The notes beneath the pieces are model-generated. The model worked only from the letters and a program-made list of their open reading frames with translations, did not search any database and had not been told where the DNA came from. The position numbers were made by a program, and so were the translations under genes. 64,000 nucleotides of DNA, taken from assembly GCA_024636975.1 (NCBI GenBank), contig JAGXGA010000067.1:21797-85796 (forward strand), written 5' to 3'. This DNA comes from Mariniphaga sp. Its GTDB lineage: Bacteria > Bacteroidota > Bacteroidia > Bacteroidales > Prolixibacteraceae. Of this stretch, positions 36,853 to 47,200 are shown piece after piece (the stretch's first letter is position 1; every line of letters begins with the position of its first letter).

Positions 36853-39800
36853 ATGATAAAATTAAATCAACTTGCTGCTGTTATTTTTATTCTGGCAGCA
36901 ATTACCCTTACTTCAACTGCAGCAACCGACTCACGGCTGATGCGTTTTCCCGATATCAATGGCGATCTGGTTGCATTTGTGTATGCGGGCGACATCTGGA
37001 CTGTCAGCTCCAATGGCGGGGATGCCAGGCGGCTTACCTCGCATGAAGGCATGGAGCTGTTTCCAAAGATCTCACCCGATGGAAAATGGATTTCCTTTTC
37101 GGGAGAATATGCCGGCAACCGACAGGTGTTTGTGATGCCGGCCGAAGGAGGTATTCCCAAACAACTGACCTGGTACAACTCAGTGGGTGTAATGCCCCCT
37201 CGGGGAGGTTTCGACAATGTGGTACTGGGATGGACACCCGACAGCAAAAACATCCTGTTCCGGTCAAACCGGACCGAATTTGGGGAACGAAATGGAAAGT
37301 ACTTTACAGTGAGCATCAATGGCGGAATGGAAAATTCGTTGCCCATTGTCAATGGCGGAATGGCAACCTTCTCACCCGATGCAAAAAAGATCTGCTTCAC
37401 TCCTGTCGACCGCGAATTCCGTACCTGGAAACGTTATAAAGGGGGCCGTGCTACCGACCTCTGGATTTATGACCTTGAACTAAATACCTCGGAACAGATT
37501 ACCGATTTTGCAGGCTCCGACCAGTGGCCGGTATGGTATGAAAACAAGATATACTTTGCTTCCGACAAAGAATTAAAACTGAATATTTACAGTTACGATA
37601 CCCAAACAAAAATTGTAAATCAAATCACCCGGTTTACTGAAATGGATGTACTGTGGCCTTCAGGTCAAAACGGGCAACTCGTATTCGAAAACGATGGGTA
37701 CCTTCATAAACTGAACCTTGAAACAGGGGAAACCGAAAAGCTGACCGTTAACATACATTTCGACAATCCAAACCGGGTATCCTACTTCAAAAACGTGAAA
37801 GACAATATTCACAGCAATACCATCTCCCCCACCGGAAAACGTGCATTGTTCGATGCACGTGGCGACATCTTTTCTGTACCCGCCGAGAACGGCTCCATTG
37901 AAAACCTGACGCAGACACAAGGCATCCGCGAGATTTACCCCAGCTGGTCGCCCGATGGAAAATACATCGCCTATTACTCCGACACCACCGGTGAATATGA
38001 AATTTACCTGCTTGAAAACAGAAAAGGGGCAACACCTGTACAGCTTACATCCGGCTCATCGGCATGGAAATACCAAAGCGACTGGTCGCCCGACAGCCGT
38101 TTCCTGGTATACTTCGACCGGACACTGAACTTAAAGCTACTCGATGTCGAATCAAAAAAAGAGATTATTGTCGACCGTGCAGCCAATTCTGAAATAAGCG
38201 ATTACAAGTTTTCTCCCGATTCAAAGTGGATCGTTTATTCTAAAGAATCATCAAACGGGCAACCATCGGTTTGGGTATATAACATTCAGGAGGCCACCAC
38301 CAGTCAGCTTACCGACGATACCTTCAGCGATTTCTCACCGGTATTTTCTGAAGACGGAAATTACATATTCTTCCTTTCAAACAGGGATTTTAATCTTAAT
38401 TTCTCCGCTTTTGAATTCGATTACATGTACGATAATGCCACCCGGATTTTCGCAATGATTTTAAAAGCCGACGGGCCGGAGCTATTTAAAGATAAAAATG
38501 ATGTTGAACCCGTGAAGGAAAATGGTTCAGATGAAAAGAAGAAAGAAGACAACAAAAAAGAAAAAACTGAAAAGGAGGCCGTATTGGTTCAGATTGATCC
38601 TGGTGGAATAAGCAACCGTATAGTAGCTTTACCAATGAATCCCGGCAGTTACAGAAACCTTGAACCAGTAGAAGGCGGCTTGCTTTTTATAAGTGACGGC
38701 AAACTTGAAAAATACGATATTGCAGAAGAAAAAAGTAAAAAGCTTTTAGACAAGGTCTCCCGCGTTCAGGTTTCGGCCGACAAAAAAAGAATGTTATACC
38801 ATGCTGGTGGTGAATATGCCATTTCTGAAATAAAAACCGATCTAAAAGAGGATGAAGGTAAGCTGAACCTCGATAACCTGGAGATGAAGATTGATCCTGA
38901 AAAGGAATGGGCACAAATATTTAAGGATGGCTGGCGCATATACAGAGACTATTTTTATGTTGAAAACCTTCATGGCATCGATTGGGAGAATTTAAAGGAC
39001 AATTACGAAAAATGGGTGCCTTATATAGGTCATCGTGCCGATCTGGACCATATCCTCAATGAAATGGTTTCGGAAGCAAATGTCGGACATGCTTATGTGA
39101 ACTGGGGCGATTTTGAAAATGTAAAACGTATTGACGGAGGGTTACTGGGAGCAAAACTGGAGCCTGATGAAAAGGCAGATAAATTCAGAATTTCAGAGAT
39201 ATACGACAGTGAAAACTGGAACAGCTCACGTCGCTCCCCCTTAACGGCACCGGGGGTGGATGTGAATGAAGGCGATTACCTGGTTTCGATTAACGGAAAG
39301 CAAATTACAACTGGTCAGAATCCCTATGCTTTCCTTGAGAACCTGGGCGGCAAACGAACCGAAATTACAGTTTCATCAGAAGCAAATGGCAGCAATCCGC
39401 GTACATCAGTTATTGAACCCATAAAAAGTGAGCTGGAGTTGATGTACCTTACGTGGGTAAACCAGCGCCGCGAAATGGTTGATAAACTTTCCAACGGAAG
39501 GATCGGTTACATTCATGTGCCCAATACTTCTACCGACGGAAACCGGGAACTTTTCAGGGGAATGTATGCTTACCACGATAAGGAGGCGCTTATAATCGAC
39601 GACCGGTACAACGGGGGTGGTTTCATTCCCGATGTAATGACAAGCCTGCTTGAACGCACTACATTGAGCTACTGGAAAAGGGGAGGACTTGATCCCATGC
39701 GCACGCCCGGAGTGGCGCATGACGGACCTAAGGTGATGCTTATTAACGGCTATTCTTCATCAGGTGGGGATGCATTTCCATACTATTTTAAGAAAAAAGG

Positions 39801-40122
39801 CCTGGGAACCCTCATCGGCACCCGAACCTGGGGCGGCCTGGTGGGTATTTCGGGAAATGCATCCCTGGTGGATGGCGGGAGCATTTCAGTACCACGGTTT
39901 GGCATTTACGATGAAAATGAAAAGTGGATAATTGAAGGCATTGGCGTTTATCCTGATATCCGCGTGGTGGATCGTCCCGAGCAACTGGCAAAGGGGCAGG
40001 ATCCTTCAATTGAAAAAGCAGTGGAAGTATTGCTGCAACAACTGGAAGAAACCCCGGCGAAAAAAATTAATGCACCTGCACCACCTGACCGTTCAGGCTG
40101 GATTGAACAGGATGTCGAATAA
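36853..40122 (+). CDS. Tricorn-like S41 family peptidase
   Basis: A 1089-residue exported protease. The signal peptide ends near residue 24 (LTSTAAT). Two beta-propeller regions with PD40 blades (FPKISPDGKWISF, PSWSPDGKYIAYYS) span about 30-540, a Lys/Glu-rich linker lies near 560, and a helical bundle near 700-760. The PDZ domain (GDYLVSINGKQI) is at about 800-860 and the S41 catalytic domain at the end, with the nucleophile Ser in INGYSSSGGDAF and TRTWGG. It probably degrades peptides in the periplasm. ATG at 36853 is preferred over TTG at 36844. A 15-bp hairpin follows the gene. Confidence 0.92.
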   Translation: MIKLNQLAAVIFILAAITLTSTAATDSRLMRFPDINGDLVAFVYAGDIWTVSSNGGDARRLTSHEGMELFPKISPDGKWISFSGEYAGNRQVFVMPAEGGIPKQLTWYNSVGVMPPRGGFDNVVLGWTPDSKNILFRSNRTEFGERNGKYFTVSINGGMENSLPIVNGGMATFSPDAKKICFTPVDREFRTWKRYKGGRATDLWIYDLELNTSEQITDFAGSDQWPVWYENKIYFASDKELKLNIYSYDTQTKIVNQITRFTEMDVLWPSGQNGQLVFENDGYLHKLNLETGETEKLTVNIHFDNPNRVSYFKNVKDNIHSNTISPTGKRALFDARGDIFSVPAENGSIENLTQTQGIREIYPSWSPDGKYIAYYSDTTGEYEIYLLENRKGATPVQLTSGSSAWKYQSDWSPDSRFLVYFDRTLNLKLLDVESKKEIIVDRAANSEISDYKFSPDSKWIVYSKESSNGQPSVWVYNIQEATTSQLTDDTFSDFSPVFSEDGNYIFFLSNRDFNLNFSAFEFDYMYDNATRIFAMILKADGPELFKDKNDVEPVKENGSDEKKKEDNKKEKTEKEAVLVQIDPGGISNRIVALPMNPGSYRNLEPVEGGLLFISDGKLEKYDIAEEKSKKLLDKVSRVQVSADKKRMLYHAGGEYAISEIKTDLKEDEGKLNLDNLEMKIDPEKEWAQIFKDGWRIYRDYFYVENLHGIDWENLKDNYEKWVPYIGHRADLDHILNEMVSEANVGHAYVNWGDFENVKRIDGGLLGAKLEPDEKADKFRISEIYDSENWNSSRRSPLTAPGVDVNEGDYLVSINGKQITTGQNPYAFLENLGGKRTEITVSSEANGSNPRTSVIEPIKSELELMYLTWVNQRREMVDKLSNGRIGYIHVPNTSTDGNRELFRGMYAYHDKEALIIDDRYNGGGFIPDVMTSLLERTTLSYWKRGGLDPMRTPGVAHDGPKVMLINGYSSSGGDAFPYYFKKKGLGTLIGTRTWGGLVGISGNASLVDGGSISVPRFGIYDENEKWIIEGIGVYPDIRVVDRPEQLAKGQDPSIEKAVEVLLQQLEETPAKKINAPAPPDRSGWIEQDVE

Positions 40123-40144
40123 TACAAGTTAAACCATCACCTTG

Positions 40145-40190
40145 AATGCACCGTCTTTGCAGTGTCTGCCAGCACCAAAGACGGTGCATT
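40145..40190 (+). terminator. Long hairpin after the S41 peptidase gene
   Basis: AATGCACCGTCTTTG (40145-40159) pairs perfectly with CAAAGACGGTGCATT (40176-40190), a 15-bp stem with a 16-nt loop, 22 bp after the stop. The following run is AT-rich rather than pure T, so termination is likely but not certain. Confidence 0.7.
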
Positions 40191-40307
40191 TATTATATCA
40201 GTCTAATAAAACCAAATCCGTTAATAATCGTTCACCGAAAAAGAAAATTGCCTTTCCTGGCTTTACAGGTTACATCCTGATAATTAAAAATTTAATAGAA
40301 AAAATCA

Positions 40308-40349
40308 TTGCATAGTTCCTAAAAATAAATTAAGTTTGTAATACAAACT
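40308..40349 (+). promoter_or_regulatory. Promoter with overlapping palindromic operator
   Basis: TTG at 40308-40310 and TAAGTTTG at 40331-40338 are separated by 20 bp, an exact Bacteroidota promoter. The -7 box is overlapped by AGTTTGTA-A-TACAAACT (40333-40349), an 8+1+8 bp perfect palindrome typical of a dimeric repressor site. The operon behind it ends with a winged-helix regulator, which suggests autorepression. Confidence 0.75.
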
Positions 40350-40374
40350 AGTTCTCATATTAAAACTTTATGCC

Positions 40375-40995
40375 ATGGATACAGCAATAAAAAATTCCAA
40401 CCTTCAGGATGAAGCACAATCACTCCAACTCATTCGTGAAATGATAGCAACATCACGGAACAAGCTAAACAAAGACGGCATTTTGTTTATTGTATGGGGA
40501 TGGATATCCTTCATCAACTATTTCCTGTTAAATTATCTTCCCGAACAAATTTTACTGTCCAATCGGGTTATGCAGCTAACCAGAAGTCTTCGGGTCATAC
40601 TTCCTTTGCTGGGACTGACTTATACGCTTTATTATATTTTGAAACAACGAAGCAGAGTACAAACGTATATGGGCATATCTCTCAGGTACGTCTGGGGTTC
40701 GCTGCTGGTCAGTCTTGTGCTGGTAAACCTTATCCAGATGAATGTCCTGCACAGTATCAATTTTGAATTACAGCATCCGATTTTTATGGTTTTAATCGCA
40801 TTTGCGATAACTGTCACAGGAGGCATTTTGCGTTATAAACTTTTAATTGCCGGCGGAATTATTTTCGGCCTGCTGGCATTTATAGCTTCCTATTTACAAC
40901 TCCATGACCAGTTATTGTTGGAAGCCATTGCATGGCTGGTTGCATTTATCATTCCCGGACATATTATGTATGCAAACCGAAATTTAAAAAAATGA
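40375..40995 (+). CDS. Small multi-pass membrane protein
   Basis: A 206-residue protein with a hydrophilic helical N terminus (residues 1-35) and about six hydrophobic segments, including GILFIVWGWISFINYFLL, LVSLVLVNLIQM and IIFGLLAFIASYL. No named domain is recognised. Its stop overlaps the ATG of a winged-helix regulator (ATGA, 40992-40995), so the two are translationally coupled. A palindromic operator covers the promoter. A role as a signal sensor, or as the target of the regulator, is inference only. Confidence 0.78.
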   Translation: MDTAIKNSNLQDEAQSLQLIREMIATSRNKLNKDGILFIVWGWISFINYFLLNYLPEQILLSNRVMQLTRSLRVILPLLGLTYTLYYILKQRSRVQTYMGISLRYVWGSLLVSLVLVNLIQMNVLHSINFELQHPIFMVLIAFAITVTGGILRYKLLIAGGIIFGLLAFIASYLQLHDQLLLEAIAWLVAFIIPGHIMYANRNLKK

Positions 40996-41309
40996 CATTT
41001 AAAGATCTTGATCCTTTATTGCATTCTCAGGTCCGGTTGGCTATTATGTCTATACTTGTTATGGTTAAATCGGCTGAATTTGGATTTCTTCTCGAAAGCA
41101 TAAATACCACCAAAGGGAATCTTAGTTTTCAGCTTAAAAAACTTAGTGAAGCAGATTATATCGCGATTAAAAAATCATTCAAAGGAAACTACCCATTGAC
41201 CACCTGTAAAATAACTCCCATTGGGTTAGATGCGTATGAAGCGTATGTAAATTCTATAGGTGAATATTTTTCCGGGTTTAAAAATAGTGCTGATTCCACT
41301 CAAAAATGA
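40992..41309 (+). CDS. Winged-helix transcriptional regulator
   Basis: A 105-residue ArsR/MarR-like DNA-binding protein: LLHSQVRLAIMSILVM forms helix 1, NTTKGNLSFQLKKLSEADYI the recognition helix and wing, and CKITPIGLDAYEAYV the C-terminal dimer helix. The start is placed at the ATG overlapping the membrane-protein stop; the frame is open further upstream, but that part is only shadow of the preceding gene. It probably binds the palindrome at 40333-40349 in its own promoter. Ligand unknown. Confidence 0.82.
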   Translation: MTFKDLDPLLHSQVRLAIMSILVMVKSAEFGFLLESINTTKGNLSFQLKKLSEADYIAIKKSFKGNYPLTTCKITPIGLDAYEAYVNSIGEYFSGFKNSADSTQK

Positions 41310-41504
41310 GATAAAGCAATTACATTGAAAAAACCTGGAATTTTGCCCAATTCATAATTACACAAGAGATTTTTAATAATACTCATTTCATATTGAATGG
41401 TTGCTGTTATTATGCCCTACAAACAAATCAAATTTTTGATTTTGACAATCATTGTAAATCCATGTACCGGATAATACATTCATGCTACCTTCTCCTTATT
41501 AAAC

Positions 41505-41614
41505 TCAATGTTAACTCAGTTATAATTCAGTATTAACTCAATATAAACTCAATTAAAATTGAATTTACATTGAGTTTGTATTGAGTTAATATTGAGTTTA
41601 CATTGAGTTTGGTA
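41505..41614. repeat. Palindromic 11-bp-unit array, copy 2
   Basis: Five units of the form TCAatgTAAAC (41505-41559) face five inverse units of the form TGAgTTTACAT (41560-41614). It lies between two convergent genes in the 41310-41712 gap, which holds nothing else I can support. It shares GGTCCAGGT just after the right arm with copy 1 (185-193 there). Confidence 0.9.
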
Positions 41615-41712
41615 CGGTCCAGGTGTATACAAACCATTACCTATACATACCAAACCTTTCCGTGGTAAAGGTAAAATCAGCTCACTAATAAGGGTTGCAC
41701 TCAGCTCACGGG

Positions 41713-42177
41713 TCATGGTTTAAAATCCACTTTGGAAGACAGTTGCTCAAGGATTGGAATTTGTCCTTTGTGGATTTTCTGGCGGGCGATATCTAAAGGA
41801 AACCAGGCTGCCTTGTCGATTTCAGGTACATCTATTGTTTTTCCTGAACGGGGCGGCCATTCGAGGGGGAATGTATTGCTTTTTATATCAGCAGGATTTA
41901 AATCAGCTTCAACTGCCCAAACAAATACCAGTTTACCGCCGGGTTGTTTTACTGGTTCGAGCTTAATGAATTCTCCGCTTATCTGAATACCGGTTTCTTC
42001 CCAGAACTCCCTTTTGGCGGCTTCTAATGGTATTTCATCATCCGTGAATTCACCTTTTGGAACCGACCAGGCATGTTCATCCTTGTTCTTCCAGAATGGT
42101 CCGCCGGGATGTGCCAAAAACACTTCAATGTTCTTTCCGGCTTTACGACAGGCCAGTATTCCGGCGCTCTTTTTCAT
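41713..42177 (-). CDS. NUDIX hydrolase
   Basis: A 154-residue protein with a perfect NUDIX box: Gly of KGEF, Glu in DDEIP, then REFWEETGI (pattern GX5EX7REUXEEXGU). It begins MKKSAGILACRK, typical of NUDIX proteins related to diadenosine tetraphosphate or nucleotide-sugar hydrolases. ATG at 42177 is chosen, 16 bp after the glgB stop; TTG at 42210 would overlap glgB. As last gene of the GlgE-pathway operon it might clear a nucleotide sugar or dinucleotide; that link is inference. Confidence 0.9.
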   Translation of the reverse strand: MKKSAGILACRKAGKNIEVFLAHPGGPFWKNKDEHAWSVPKGEFTDDEIPLEAAKREFWEETGIQISGEFIKLEPVKQPGGKLVFVWAVEADLNPADIKSNTFPLEWPPRSGKTIDVPEIDKAAWFPLDIARQKIHKGQIPILEQLSSKVDFKP

Positions 42178-42193
42178 TTTTACAGATAAGTCA

Positions 42194-44185
42194 TCAACCG
42201 CCTTTTGCAAACATAACTACTGAAAGCGGGGGAAGCAGAATATTTACCGACTGCTCTTCGTTATGATATGGAACCGGATTTGAAGCTACTTCGCCAAAAT
42301 TGCCCATACCACTTCCGCCGTATTGTTTGGCATCGCTGTTCAGGATTTCATACCAGACCGTATCTTCAGGTACACCCACCCGGTAATTGTACCGGGGTAC
42401 AGGTGTTAAATTGGCAACCACCAGGATGGGTCGGCTCTTATCTTTACCGTACCTGACAAAGCTGAGCGTAGAATTGGTTGAATCGTTTGCATCAATCCAT
42501 TTAAATCCTTCACCCGAAAAGTCAACTTCATACAAAGCAGGAAAACGTTTGTACACGCTGTTCAGGTCTTTAATGAAAAATTGCAACCCGCGATGGTTTT
42601 CATAATCGAGCAAATGCCAATCGAGGCTGCTGTCGTGGTTCCATTCTTTCCACTGGCCAATTTCCATTCCCATAAAGTGCAGCTTTTTACCCGGGTGGGC
42701 AAACATAAAAGCAAACAGGGCACGCAGGTTTGCAAATTTCTGCCAGTCGTCGCCGGGCATTTTATTGATCAGACTGCCCTTTCCATGCACAACCTCATCG
42801 TGCGAGAGCGAAAGCATGAAATTCTCGTTAAAGGCATACATAATGCTAAAAGTAAGCTGGTTGTGATGATAGCTCCGGTGGATGGTTTCGTGTGAAAAAT
42901 ACTTTAGTGAATCGTGCATCCAGCCCATGTTCCATTTCATACCAAACCCAAGGCCACCGGTGTAAACAGGCCGCGTAACCATGGGCCAAGCTGTGGACTC
43001 CTCGGCAATGGTCTGCACATCGGGAAACTTGGCATACAACGATTCATTCAGATCGCGCATGAAAAGAATAGCATCAAGGTTCTCGCGGCCTCCGTATTCA
43101 TTAGGTATCCACTCCCCTTCTTTTCGTGAGTAATCGAGGTAAAGCATAGATGCAACGGCATCCACCCTGATTCCATCGATATGATAACGTTCCATCCAGC
43201 TGTGTGCACTACTTATCAGAAAGTTCCTTATTTCATTCCGCCCGTAATTAAATATGTAGCTGTTCCAGTCGGGGTGGTATCCTTTCCTCGGGTCCTGGTG
43301 TTCATAAAGATAAGTTCCGTCGAAAAAGTGCAGCCCGTGCTGGTCGCCGGGAAAGTGCGAGGGTACCCAGTCGATGATGATCCCAATGTTGTTCTGGTGC
43401 AGGTAATCGATAAAATACATAAATTCATCGGGGTTCCCAAAGCGGCTGGTAGGTGCAAAGAAACCGGTCACCTGGTAGCCCCATGAACCGGAGAACGGAT
43501 ATTCGGTAACCGGCATCAGTTCAATATGGGTATATCCCATTTCTTTTACGTAGGCAGTCAGCTCTTCTGCGAGTTCTGGATAATTCAGCGATCGCATTCC
43601 TTCTTCAGGTTTACGCCTCCACGATTCAAGATGAACTTCGTAGACTGAAAAGGGGCTTTCAAGCGAATTGCAATTTTTCCGCTTGTTCATCCACTTTGAG
43701 TCATTCCACGGGTAATTATGCTCCCAAACTATTGATGCTGTTTTCGGAGGTTGTTCATTATAATTTGCCAGGGGATCGGCCTTTTCAACAGCATAACCGT
43801 TATGCTGCGAAACAATATAGTACTTGTATGCTTCACCTTTCCCAATATGTGGGATGAACCCCTGCCAAATTCCTGAACCATCGTCACGAAGGTTCAGATG
43901 ATTTTCTTCTTTATTCCAGCCATTAAAATTACCAATAACCGATACCGATTTGGCATTTGGAGCCCACACTGCGAAAAATGTGCCTTTGATGTTATTTTGT
44001 TCAATAATATGGGCACCCAGTTTTTTATGTAGGGTGAAATGCTTACCCTCCCGAAACAGGTAGATATCGTATTCCGAAATCAATTCCGTTTCTTTATTGG
44101 CAGAGGCATTACCTTGATCAAGGTGCCCGTTATTCTGTTCAGTACTCTTATCTGTTCCTTCCGGTATATTGTGATTTTCGCTCAT
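42194..44185 (-). CDS. glgB: 1,4-alpha-glucan branching enzyme
   Basis: A 663-residue GH13 enzyme that adds alpha-1,6 branches to glucan. The N-terminal CBM48-like domain (about 55-150, [20 protein letters not shown]) precedes the TIM barrel. GH13 residues: [16 protein letters not shown] holds the nucleophile Asp, [10 protein letters not shown] the acid Glu, and [12 protein letters not shown] the transition-state Asp. Length is near the usual 630-730. It follows treS by 28 bp in the glgE operon, completing conversion of linear glucan into a branched polymer. Confidence 0.94.
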   Translation of the reverse strand: MSENHNIPEGTDKSTEQNNGHLDQGNASANKETELISEYDIYLFREGKHFTLHKKLGAHIIEQNNIKGTFFAVWAPNAKSVSVIGNFNGWNKEENHLNLRDDGSGIWQGFIPHIGKGEAYKYYIVSQHNGYAVEKADPLANYNEQPPKTASIVWEHNYPWNDSKWMNKRKNCNSLESPFSVYEVHLESWRRKPEEGMRSLNYPELAEELTAYVKEMGYTHIELMPVTEYPFSGSWGYQVTGFFAPTSRFGNPDEFMYFIDYLHQNNIGIIIDWVPSHFPGDQHGLHFFDGTYLYEHQDPRKGYHPDWNSYIFNYGRNEIRNFLISSAHSWMERYHIDGIRVDAVASMLYLDYSRKEGEWIPNEYGGRENLDAILFMRDLNESLYAKFPDVQTIAEESTAWPMVTRPVYTGGLGFGMKWNMGWMHDSLKYFSHETIHRSYHHNQLTFSIMYAFNENFMLSLSHDEVVHGKGSLINKMPGDDWQKFANLRALFAFMFAHPGKKLHFMGMEIGQWKEWNHDSSLDWHLLDYENHRGLQFFIKDLNSVYKRFPALYEVDFSGEGFKWIDANDSTNSTLSFVRYGKDKSRPILVVANLTPVPRYNYRVGVPEDTVWYEILNSDAKQYGGSGMGNFGEVASNPVPYHNEEQSVNILLPPLSVVMFAKGG

Positions 44186-44213
44186 AATCTGATATTTTCA
44201 GTTTTCAGAACTT

Positions 44214-47200
44214 CTACTTCTTTTCAATCAAATCTTCCATTATCATTTTCAGTCCGAACAGCGGTATATGCAGCCAGTCGGGCCTGTTGTTCACTTCATA
44301 ATCCAGCTCATAAACGGCTTTTTCAATGGTATAAATTGCCATCAGATCGTGCAGCTGTTCCTTCTCTTCGGGAATAAACGATGCATCGCCTGCAGTTTCA
44401 AGATAGCTTTCGATAAAGATATCCTCGACAGTTTTATACCAGGCTTCCAGCCAGGGATTCAAAAAGTCGGTGCTTTCAGGCATTTTCGATTCATTTGCCA
44501 CCTTTCCCATGTAAATTGAATAATGAAACGACCGCAGCATTCCGGCAACATCCTTAAACGGGCAGTGCTTTATTTTACGGGCAGTCATCGAACGGGCAGG
44601 TTCGCCTTCAAAATCTATAATTACAAAGTCTTTCCCGGTAAACAGAACCTGCCCCAGGTGGTAGTCACCATGTACCCTTATTTTGGAAGTATGGATTTTT
44701 TTTCGCTCCAGGGTACTTTTCATTGTCGACAACAACAGGCTTTCATTGCCTAATACTTCATCAATAAGCTTTACCTGGTCTTCATTCAGTTTCTTTTTCG
44801 ACGACTTCATCTGGCTGAAGGTCCGCTTGATCAGTGTACGGAACGATTGGTACAGCGACTTTTGATACAACAAAGAGAAAGGTTCCTGCCCAAAATCTTT
44901 CTTCCCTTTCACTGATGCCAGCGCCAGGTGAAGTTCAGCCGTCCGTTTTCCAAGCAGGGCAATCATCTCAGTAACAAATGAACCCACCAATTCGATCATT
45001 TTTTCCCGGCCTGCCGCTTCGGCAACATGTTCACCATAATTTGCAGCCATCAGTTCATCCTTTTCCTCTATGATCCGATCGAAATACCGGTCAATTGATG
45101 ATTGCACAAATTCCCATGCATTCCCTTCATTCGGGATGTAATCGACCAGGATTCCCATTCCTATATTTTCCCTGTTGTCGGATTCGTATTCGAGAGCACC
45201 AGCAAATGTAGGGAAGTTCCTGAAACTGGTATGTTCGGTAAGCACACGGATTATTTCCAGTTCAGGGTTATTACCCTCTTCGGGAGCCCGGTACAGCTTA
45301 AAGAAAAACTTATTGTCGTATAGGATAGAAGTATTTGATTGTTCGGCCAGCAACACCCTTGAAGGCAATGGAAGTTCGCTCTTATTAACCTTTCTGCTGA
45401 TGTTCCTGCCGGGAATACCTGCAATGGCACCTTTTTTATGCTTAACTTTTCCTTTCTGCAGGATAAGTTTCATCAGTATATCCCTAACCATAGGATTATA
45501 CGATCCATCGTAAAGCAATCCCTCATGACCATCTATTTCAACATAGGCGATAAGCGATTCAAGATGTTTATTCTTTTTCTCTGTAACCTCTTCGCTTGTT
45601 ATTACCGATAAGGGAATAACATACTGTTCATTCCTGCCTTCGATGTAAAATATTTCAATAAACAGGATGTATGAGTTGAATTTCCCTGTTGACAGGGGTA
45701 TGGTATCGTTTAATTCAATGCTTTTGATTTTTTTGGCCTTGCCCCTGAACCACCTGCTCTTTTGAACATAGCCAAACATAATGTCTTTTAAGGCGTTTAC
45801 TGCCGGCGCGCTCATCTGGTTCCAGTCTTTTGCCGTTAATTCCAGACGGGTGTCAGGAGAAAGGTAATCGAGTCTTTCTTCTTCCACTTGTTCCTTTAAC
45901 TCAAACCAGAAGTAGTTTTTAAACTGAAGCGGAAAAACATAGGGATCTTCATCAATCACCGGAAACCAGTTGCGCCCGAACACTTCAACAGGAACATAAC
46001 CTGCATATTTCGACAGGTCCAGTTCAGCCAGCTGCGAGTAGCGCGACAAGTTAACGATAACCAAAATTTTTTGTTTTTGGTAGGTGCGTGTAAAAGCCAG
46101 TATTTTGGAATTGTTGGTATCAATAAATTCAATGTCGCCGCGACTGAATGCCTTATATTCTTTTCTTTTGGCAATAATCCGGCGCATCCACCATAAAAGT
46201 GAGCTTGTTTTCTGCTCGTGATTTTCAACATTGATGGTTTCGTAGTGGTAATCGTGGTTAAAGATTACAGGCAAAAACAAACGCTGCGGTTCGGCGGTAG
46301 AGAACCCGGCATTCCGGTCGGCCGTCCATTGCATAGGTGTCCGTACACCATCCCTGTCACCAAGATAATAGTTGTCACCCATTCCTATTTCATCGCCATA
46401 GTAAACAATAGGTGTTCCTGGAAGCGAGAACAGCAGTATGTTCAACAGTTCAATATTCTTCCGGTCGTTTTCAAGCAGGGGTGCCAGCCTGCGTCGGATG
46501 CCAAGGTTAATGCGCTGCTTGTTATCTTTTGCAAACGATTTGTACATGTAGTCGCGCTCCTCGTCGGTAACCATTTCAAGTGTAAGCTCATCGTGGTTGC
46601 GAAGGAATATGGCCCACTGGCAGTTTTCAGGGATTGCAGGAGTCTGATCAAGAATATCAACCAGGGGGAAGCGGTCTTCCATGCGCATCGACATATACAA
46701 GCGGGGCATCAGCGGAAAATGAAACGACATATGGCATTCATCGCCTGTTCCAAAATAAGCTGATGCATCATCGGGCCACTGGTTGGCCTCGGCAAGCAGC
46801 ATTTTATCGTCGTGATTATCATCGATGTGCTTTCGCAATTTCTTCAGGAATTCGTGTGTTTCGGGCAGGTTCTCACAATTGGTGCCCTCCCGTTCATACA
46901 AATACGGAACTGCATCGAGCCGCAATCCGTCGACTCCAATCTGAAGCCAGAAATCAAGTACTTTAATTACAGCATCGTGTACCCGTGGGTTATCGAAATT
47001 CAAATCAGGTTGGTGAGAATAAAACCGGTGCCAGTAATAAGATTTTGCTATAGGGTCCCAGGACCAGTTGGAGATTTCAAAATCCTGGAAAATTATCCGG
47101 GCATCGGTGTATTTATCGGGTGTATCGTTCCACACATAGAAATCGCGGTACGAACTGCCGGGCTTTGCATGCTGTGCCCGTTCAAACCATTTATGCTCGT

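Noticed and set aside
36867..37400. 177-residue antisense frame in the S41 peptidase gene
   Set aside because: Shadow of the propeller region; repeated blades make long antisense frames likely by chance.
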